Shown one piece after another: positions 58,984 through 64,000 of a DNA stretch of 64,000 nt; the stretch's first letter is position 1, and every line of letters begins with the position of its first letter. Origin of the DNA: Flavobacteriaceae bacterium HL-DH10. Lineage in GTDB: Bacteria; Bacteroidota; Bacteroidia; Flavobacteriales; Flavobacteriaceae. Where the stretch lies: contig CP134536.1 in assembly GCA_031826515.1 (NCBI GenBank), positions 1,066,001-1,130,000 of the forward strand, written 5' to 3'. Position numbers and translations under genes: made by a program. Below the pieces are notes generated by a model. That model did no database searches. It was not told the DNA's origin and was given only the letters and a program-made list of their open reading frames with translations.

Positions 58984-59967
58984 TTAGAAATAAGTTGCTT
59001 TTAAATTCAACCCAGTTGTTTCTTCTAATCCGAGCATTAAATTCATATTTTGAACGGCTTGTCCAGAAGCTCCCTTTAACAAATTATCAATAACACTCGT
59101 TATCAATAATTTACCATTATGTTTATGTAAATGTATTAAACATTTGTTGGTATTCACAACTTGTTTCATATGCAAAAATTCATCTGAAACAAAAGTGAAT
59201 TTAGCAGCTTCATAAAACGAATTATACATAGATTTCGCTTCTTCAACAGTTCCTTCAAAATCGGTATAAAGTGTTGCAAAAATACCTCTCGAAAAATTAC
59301 CTCTATTTGGCATAAAAATAATTTCAGAAGAAAAATCGTTTTGTAACTGATTAACCGATTGATTAATTTCTCCTAAATGCTGATGCGTAAATGGTTTGTA
59401 ATATGAAAAATTATTATCTCTCCAAGTATAATGTGTTGTTGCAGACAATGAGGTCCCTGCTCCTGTTGCTCCTGTTACTGCATTAATATGCACATCGTTA
59501 TTTAGTAAACCTGCCTCTGCTAATGGCAACAAGCCCAACTGAATTGCCGTAGCAAAACAACCTGGATTCGCTATATAATTTGCAGTTTTAATATCTTCTC
59601 TTTGTAATTCTGGCAAACCATAAACGAATGTTTTTCCGTTAAAAACTTTATCTGATTCTAATCTAAAATCGTTTCCTAAATCAATAATTTTAGTGCTTTC
59701 TGAAAATGTATTTGCTGACAAAAACTTAACCGAATTACCATGACCCAAGCATAAAAATAGCACATCAACTTCTGGATTTACCGTATCGGTAAATTCTAAA
59801 TCTAAAGACCCAACTAAATCCTGATGTACTTTACTTATTTTATTGCCTGCATTGGATGTGCTGTATACAAAATCAATCTCGGTTTCAGGATGATTAATTA
59901 GCAATCTAATTAATTCTCCTGCTGTATAACCTGCTCCTCCAATAATTCCAACTTGTATTTTTTTCAT
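58984..59967 (-). CDS. argC: N-acetyl(acyl)-gamma-glutamyl-phosphate reductase
   Basis: A 327-residue reductase with VGIIGGAGYTAGELIRLL (6-23), the catalytic Cys137 in ANPGCFATAIQLGLLPL, and HLGEINQSV in the substrate region. It converts acyl-glutamyl phosphate to the semialdehyde. It follows argG by 89 bases and precedes proC. Confidence 0.95.
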   Translation of the reverse strand: MKKIQVGIIGGAGYTAGELIRLLINHPETEIDFVYSTSNAGNKISKVHQDLVGSLDLEFTDTVNPEVDVLFLCLGHGNSVKFLSANTFSESTKIIDLGNDFRLESDKVFNGKTFVYGLPELQREDIKTANYIANPGCFATAIQLGLLPLAEAGLLNNDVHINAVTGATGAGTSLSATTHYTWRDNNFSYYKPFTHQHLGEINQSVNQLQNDFSSEIIFMPNRGNFSRGIFATLYTDFEGTVEEAKSMYNSFYEAAKFTFVSDEFLHMKQVVNTNKCLIHLHKHNGKLLITSVIDNLLKGASGQAVQNMNLMLGLEETTGLNLKATYF

Positions 59968-60056
59968 TTTATACTGTTTTTGTTCATTTCTACCATATCA
60001 CAAATTATGCGATTTCTTCCTTTGTCGAAATGACTCAGTTATTCAATTTAAATTAC

Positions 60057-61235
60057 TTATTTAGAATTTACTTGTTGATATATTTTATTTTGGTTTCCAA
60101 AGATTTTAATAAAACCTTTAGCCTCATCGGCTGTCCAACCCTTATTTTCTTCTCCGTAACTTCCAAATTTAGCACTCATTAAATCGTGTTCAGAACTAAT
60201 CCCGTCTAAAGAAAAATGGTATGGTCTTAAAGTAACAGTTACATCACCACTAACCTTGTCTTGACTGCTTTGTAAAAACGCTTCCATATCTCTCATTACA
60301 GGATCTAAATATTGACCTTCATGTAAATGCATACCATAAAAACTTGCCAAATATTCTTTATGTTGTAATTGCCATTTAGTTAATGTATGCTTCTCTAATA
60401 AATGATGCGCCTTAATAGTTATTAATGCTGCTGCTGCTTCAAAACCAACACGCCCTTTAATACCTACAATGGTATCACCCACATGAATATCTCTACCTAT
60501 AGCATAAACAGATGCTAAACTATTTAGCACTTCAATATTTATCTCAGGACTATTTTCAACGCCATTTACAGCTACTAATTCTCCTTTTTCAAAAGTTAAT
60601 TTTACTTTCTCTTCTTCGGCATGTTTTAATTGCGACGGATATGCTGAATCTGGTAATGGTTTATCAGAAGTCAATGTTTCTGAACCACCAACACTCGTTC
60701 CCCAAAGTCCTTTATTAATTGAATATTTTGCTTTTTCCCAAGACATATCGATACCATTGGCTTTCAAATAATCAATTTCTTCTTGTCTTGTTAACTTTTC
60801 ATCTCTAATTGGCGTAATAATTTTAATATTTGGCGCCAAAGTTTGAAAAATCATATCGAAACGTACTTGGTCGTTTCCAGCTCCTGTACTACCATGAGCT
60901 ATATATTCTGCATCTATACTTTTTGCATACTCAACAATTTCAATAGCTTGAATAATACGTTCGGCACTTACCGATAATGGATAGGTATTATTTTTTAATA
61001 CATTTCCAAAAATTAAATACTTCACTACTTTTTGATAAAAAGTTGCAACCGCATCAATGTTTTTATACGTTGTAACGCCCATTTTATAGGCATTACTTTC
61101 AATATAACTTATTTCGTCTTTTGTAAAACCACCTGTATTAACGCTTACCGCATGTACGTCATATTCTTTAGATAAACTTACCGCGCAATACGACGTATCT
61201 AATCCGCCACTATATGCTATTACTAATTTTTTCAT
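60057..61235 (-). CDS. argG: argininosuccinate synthase
   Basis: A 392-residue PP-loop enzyme: AYSGGLDTSYCA (8-19) is the ATP site, and AHGSTGAGNDQVRF and KYSINKGLWGTSVGG are family motifs. It condenses citrulline and aspartate. It is second in the operon, 45 bases after the GNAT gene. Confidence 0.96.
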   Translation of the reverse strand: MKKLVIAYSGGLDTSYCAVSLSKEYDVHAVSVNTGGFTKDEISYIESNAYKMGVTTYKNIDAVATFYQKVVKYLIFGNVLKNNTYPLSVSAERIIQAIEIVEYAKSIDAEYIAHGSTGAGNDQVRFDMIFQTLAPNIKIITPIRDEKLTRQEEIDYLKANGIDMSWEKAKYSINKGLWGTSVGGSETLTSDKPLPDSAYPSQLKHAEEEKVKLTFEKGELVAVNGVENSPEINIEVLNSLASVYAIGRDIHVGDTIVGIKGRVGFEAAAALITIKAHHLLEKHTLTKWQLQHKEYLASFYGMHLHEGQYLDPVMRDMEAFLQSSQDKVSGDVTVTLRPYHFSLDGISSEHDLMSAKFGSYGEENKGWTADEAKGFIKIFGNQNKIYQQVNSK

Positions 61236-61280
61236 GTGAATATTATTTATTGTTTTTAATTTCTGTAAAACAGAAATCCT

Positions 61281-61904
61281 TTATTTTTTTTCTTTTTTTA
61301 GAAAAAGTGCCTCTTTGATGCTTTTTAATCTTTTAAAAACACTTTCTTTAATTGGTTTTACTTCTTCTTTTTTTGCCTTTGGGTCATACAACATACCTGT
61401 ACATAAACACATTTTTCTATCGGTACGTGTTAATACATCGTAGTTCTTACAAGTTTGGCAACCATCCCAAAAAGACTGATCGTCTGTTAACTCAGAAAAT
61501 GGCACAGGTTTATATCCTAAATCACTATTTAATTTCATGACTGCCGAACCTGTAGTAATACTAAACACTTTAGCATCTGGAAACTTAGTTCTTGAATGTT
61601 GAAATATTTTGTGCTTAATCTTTTTTGCTAAACCTATATTTCTAAAATCTGGGTGTACAATCAAACCTGAATTTGCTACAAATTTACCATGTCCCCATTT
61701 TTCTATATAACAAAACCCAGCAAATCTAGTGCCTTCTAAAGCAATAACAGCATTGCCATTCTTCATTTTAGAAGCAACATATTCTGGTGTTCTTCTTGCT
61801 ATTCCTGTACCTCTAACTTTAGCAGATTCAGCAATTACATCACATATTTCTTGTGCATACTTGACATGATCATCATTAGCGATTATGACATCTATTTTTT
61901 TCAT
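61281..61904 (-). CDS. GNAT acyltransferase with C-terminal Cys cluster, first gene of the arginine operon
   Basis: A 207-residue GNAT protein. The acyl-CoA loop is LIVHPDFRNIGLAKKIKHKI (81-100, with R88, G91, A93). After the GNAT fold it has Cys149, Cys152, Cys166 and Cys168 (CQTC and CLC), a likely metal site, and a Lys-rich tail. No argA or argJ is present in the operon, so this is the best candidate for making N-acetyl- or N-succinylglutamate, the first step. That is inferred from position and fold. It follows a candidate Arg leader peptide. Confidence 0.78.
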   Translation of the reverse strand: MKKIDVIIANDDHVKYAQEICDVIAESAKVRGTGIARRTPEYVASKMKNGNAVIALEGTRFAGFCYIEKWGHGKFVANSGLIVHPDFRNIGLAKKIKHKIFQHSRTKFPDAKVFSITTGSAVMKLNSDLGYKPVPFSELTDDQSFWDGCQTCKNYDVLTRTDRKMCLCTGMLYDPKAKKEEVKPIKESVFKRLKSIKEALFLKKEKK

Positions 61905-62153
61905 GTGTTTATAATCATCGTTTTTTATCGGTCATATGTAACATTCATTTAATCATTTCCTTGAATATTGAAAATTTAGTTTTGAATGTTTCATAAACGA
62001 ATACCGTCTAAATAAACTTAAAAAATTAAATACTTGTTTTTTTTAAAATCCAATGAGACTATAGAGTATAGACTTATACACACGAGGTATAATGATTTTT
62101 AAAATTTCTATAAATGGATTTTTTGCTCTCGGGGAAGCAGGACACACCTACTT

Positions 62154-62180
62154 CAAAATAAAACTAAACCCCCAGGGGGC
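62154..62180 (-). terminator. attenuator-like terminator at the end of the Arg leader frame
   Basis: On the minus strand GCCCC-CTG-GGGGT is followed by TTAGTTTTATTTTG. The stem is short but all G-C apart from one G-U, and the tail is T-rich. It overlaps the last codons (Arg31-Val35) of the leader frame. Confidence 0.55.
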
Positions 62181-62271
62181 GACGAAAGCGGCGTGCAGGA
62201 TTAGTAATATTAACTAATATGTTCAAGAATTGAACCTTAACTTCTGTAATAATAAAATTTACCGTTTTCAT
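62164..62271 (-). CDS. candidate Arg-rich leader peptide of the arginine-proline operon
   Basis: A 35-codon frame (ATG 62269-62271, TAG 62164-62166) starts MKTVNFIITEV and ends NITNPARRFRRPLGV. Four of five residues 27-31 are Arg (CGC CGC TTT CGT CGC), then Pro (CCC): the products of the downstream operon. It lies on the operon strand 260 bases before the GNAT gene, after a well-spaced promoter, and a terminator-like hairpin overlaps its last codons. A stalled ribosome would cover that hairpin. The region is unusually GC-rich, so a dispersed element is the alternative. The 61905..62398 gap holds this leader, its promoter and nothing else I recognise. Confidence 0.6.
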   Translation of the reverse strand: MKTVNFIITEVKVQFLNILVNITNPARRFRRPLGV

Positions 62272-62325
62272 AATAATAGTAACTCTAAATCGTCGGCCTT
62301 AGCCCCTTTCGTTAACTAGATAGTG

Positions 62326-62358
62326 CAATATTACATAAAAAAAATGACGTAAAGCAAA
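62326..62358 (-). promoter_or_regulatory. candidate promoter of the arginine-proline operon
   Basis: On the minus strand TTTG (62355..62358) and TAATATTG (62326..62333; one mismatch to TAnnTTTG) are 21 bases apart. Transcription would start near 62319, about 48 bases before the leader ATG. Confidence 0.5.
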
Positions 62359-62398
62359 GGAAATCATAAAATATAATAGATTTTATAATGTTCAAATT

Positions 62399-62875
62399 TT
62401 ATTTTACATTAATAATAACTGGTAGTTCAAAGGCTATTTTAACTTGTTGCCCTCGTTTTATTGCTGGAAATATTTTAGGCAATGAATCTATACTTTTATT
62501 AAGTAAAGTCTTAATATTTGGAATTTCTTGAAAAGTAAGGGTATCTATTTTAGAGCTTGAAAGCGATAATACACCTGTTTCAGACACTTCAAAGCTTAAT
62601 ACAATAGTATCATTAATATCTTGAGTAACTACAATACCTTCGCTCTCTAAAAAACTAAAAATTTGAGTTGTTAAGTGGCTTTCAAAACATTGCTTTTTTT
62701 CTTGCTTAGTTAGCATAGAGTCACAAGAAGAAAAGGTTGGATATGCATCAACATCATTCCAATTAAAAGTTTGTAATTCTTCGTTTAATATAGCCTCGGA
62801 AGATGTTTTTTTTACATTAAAATACTCGCAAGAGGTGAGCATAAAAACTAATATAAAAACGTAGAGGTGCTTCAT
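62399..62875 (-). CDS. TonB-C-like lipoprotein
   Basis: A 158-residue protein with lipobox LTSC (Cys16 as the lipidation site). The stretch YPTFSSCDSMLTKQEKKQCFESHLTTQI resembles the 'YPxFxGC...KxCF' segment found in flavobacterial proteins with a TonB C-terminal-like domain, followed by alternating strands ending FELPVIINVK. It has no transmembrane TonB anchor, so it is probably not an energy transducer. Function unknown. It is 50 bases downstream of the TPR gene on the same strand. Confidence 0.6.
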   Translation of the reverse strand: MKHLYVFILVFMLTSCEYFNVKKTSSEAILNEELQTFNWNDVDAYPTFSSCDSMLTKQEKKQCFESHLTTQIFSFLESEGIVVTQDINDTIVLSFEVSETGVLSLSSSKIDTLTFQEIPNIKTLLNKSIDSLPKIFPAIKRGQQVKIAFELPVIINVK

Positions 62876-62925
62876 GGATTAAAAGTATGCACGAAAATAC
62901 GATTTTTTTAGATTATTAACTCACA

Positions 62926-64000
62926 CTATTTTTCACCTTCTTCTTTATTAACTTTAAGAAACTTTTCTTTTTTTAACTCTGTAATACGATGATTTGCAAA
63001 TTCTTTCATTTTACTATCTGGGAATTTTTTATTTAAATCTTCATAAACTTTAATTTTCGCATCATAATCTGCGTAATAATTCTCAAGCGTCAAAGCTAAA
63101 TGAAAATGAGTCATTTGGTTTGTTGGATTTTCTCTTATCGCTTTTTTTAATGTAGTAATAGCCTCTTTAGGTCTTTTAAGTTGATTTAATACCGTTGCCA
63201 ATTTTGCGTATTCAGTATCTAAGGGTTTATCTAATAAAAATATGGCTTTTGAAATATACTTTTCGGCAGTCTCAAAATCATTTATACGCTCGTAATACGT
63301 ACCAATAACATATATAGAAGTAGCATCAAGTGGATTAAACTTTAATGCTAACTCTCCATATTCTATTGCTTTTTCGTAATCATACAATTTAATATAACTA
63401 AGACTTAGTTTTTCATAAATAAATCCAAGAGACTCATCTAAAGCAATTAACTTTTTAAACCATATTATAGCATTATCATAATCTTGTTTATTATAATAAT
63501 TTTGAGCTTTTAAATTAATAAGCTCTATATTATTCTCATACGTTTCTAAACCTTTATCTACATACTCATTTACAAGATCATACTTTCTATGTTTAAGAAA
63601 ATATTTGGCTATTCTATAAATGGCTTTTTGATGGGTTTGGTCTAGCTCATATGCAGAACGAAACCTATTTATAGCTGTAGAATCTTTTAATTTTTCTAAA
63701 ACCAATCCTAATTCGTAATGATAATTTGGGTTTTTATCATCTATATAAACCAAATCGTTAAAAACCTTAACGGCTGTTTCATGTTTTTTAGTTTTAGATA
63801 ATAGTCTTGCATATTCAAACTTCAATAAGACATCTTCTGGATTTGCTTCAATGCTTAACTCATAATTTTTAAGCGCTTCATCATAATTACCAATAGCTAT
63901 GTATGCTTTCGCTATTTTACCATACACTTCTTTTTGATTATTATACCTTTTATAACTATTAATGGCTTTGGAATAATTTCCATTAGCATACAAACTATCT
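62926..64000 (-). CDS. tetratricopeptide repeat protein (5' end outside the window)
   Basis: At least 357 residues made of about nine TPR units with consensus such as YDEALKNYELSIEANPED, YDNAIIWFKKLIALDES, YEKAIEYGELALKFNPLD and PKEAITTLKKAIRENPTN. The reading frame continues off the right edge, so the N-terminus and any signal peptide are unseen. It ends KKEKFLKVNKEEGEK. TPR proteins scaffold complexes; this one is placed in front of a lipoprotein, with no clear partner here. Confidence 0.85.
   Translation of the reverse strand, partial: DSLYANGNYSKAINSYKRYNNQKEVYGKIAKAYIAIGNYDEALKNYELSIEANPEDVLLKFEYARLLSKTKKHETAVKVFNDLVYIDDKNPNYHYELGLVLEKLKDSTAINRFRSAYELDQTHQKAIYRIAKYFLKHRKYDLVNEYVDKGLETYENNIELINLKAQNYYNKQDYDNAIIWFKKLIALDESLGFIYEKLSLSYIKLYDYEKAIEYGELALKFNPLDATSIYVIGTYYERINDFETAEKYISKAIFLLDKPLDTEYAKLATVLNQLKRPKEAITTLKKAIRENPTNQMTHFHLALTLENYYADYDAKIKVYEDLNKKFPDSKMKEFANHRITELKKEKFLKVNKEEGEK

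Noticed and set aside
62100-62340. GC-rich gap considered as tmRNA, SRP RNA, 6S RNA or RNase P RNA
   Set aside because: None of the conserved cores (tmRNA ends, the SRP GGAAGCAGC-type tetraloop context, RNase P GAGGAAAGTC) is present on either strand; the Arg leader reading explains more of it.

Overview
The window is AT-rich, Gram-negative chromosomal DNA that I assign to a member of the Flavobacteriaceae (Bacteroidota). The reasons are a gliding-motility ATPase of GldA type (17563..18459), promoters with the TAnnTTTG -7 motif of this phylum, start codons without Shine-Dalgarno sequences, an ArgF'-type transcarbamylase, a methionine synthase split over two genes, a HEPN-tailed sulfite reductase, and secreted DUF3857 proteins. 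Genus cannot be resolved from this sequence. I see no rRNA, tRNA, CRISPR array, prophage or insertion sequence.

Layout. 0-13 kb is mainly housekeeping: the end of a GC-rich methyltransferase gene, a polyprenyl diphosphate synthase, rlmN, queA, aroA, a MazG-like pyrophosphatase, a decayed DUF3857 gene beside an intact paralogue, a membrane hydrolase, dtd, rsgA, and two secreted proteins, one an M48 protease. 13-17.5 kb is a Phe/Tyr operon (pheA, aminotransferase, tyrA, DAHP synthase-chorismate mutase). 17.5-24 kb holds gldA, pta-ackA and two envelope proteins. 24-46 kb is a sulfur amino acid block: metF, split metH, cysM, cysE, a ferredoxin-NADP reductase, siroheme genes, sulfite reductase, cysN, cysD, cysH, an Rrf2 regulator, two PLP sulfhydrylases and a MetX-aspartokinase-homoserine dehydrogenase fusion. 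46-50 kb has a conserved unknown and leuA-leuB. 50-62 kb is an arginine-proline operon (GNAT, argG, argC, proC, argD, proA, proB, argF', argB, argE, argH). The window ends in a lipoprotein and a TPR protein.

How it works together. Four biosynthetic transcription units begin with RNA-level sensors. The Phe/Tyr operon has a 25-codon leader peptide with nine Phe/Tyr codons, followed by a perfect terminator hairpin. The Arg/Pro operon is preceded on its own strand by a 35-codon reading frame ending in an Arg-rich stretch (RRFRRP) whose last codons form a terminator-like hairpin. metH and the O-acetylhomoserine sulfhydrylase are each preceded by a SAM-I riboswitch. The two leader-peptide attenuators are the most interesting regulatory signals here.

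Other points are the GNAT with a C-terminal Cys cluster at the head of the arginine operon (candidate acyl-glutamate synthase), an ArgF' whose specificity position is neither the succinyl nor the acetyl type, a PAPS-type CysH with no APS kinase in the window, and several families of dispersed intergenic repeats. One family has a constant 12-base loop with changing but complementary arms. Another sits directly in front of three successive sulfate-assimilation genes.
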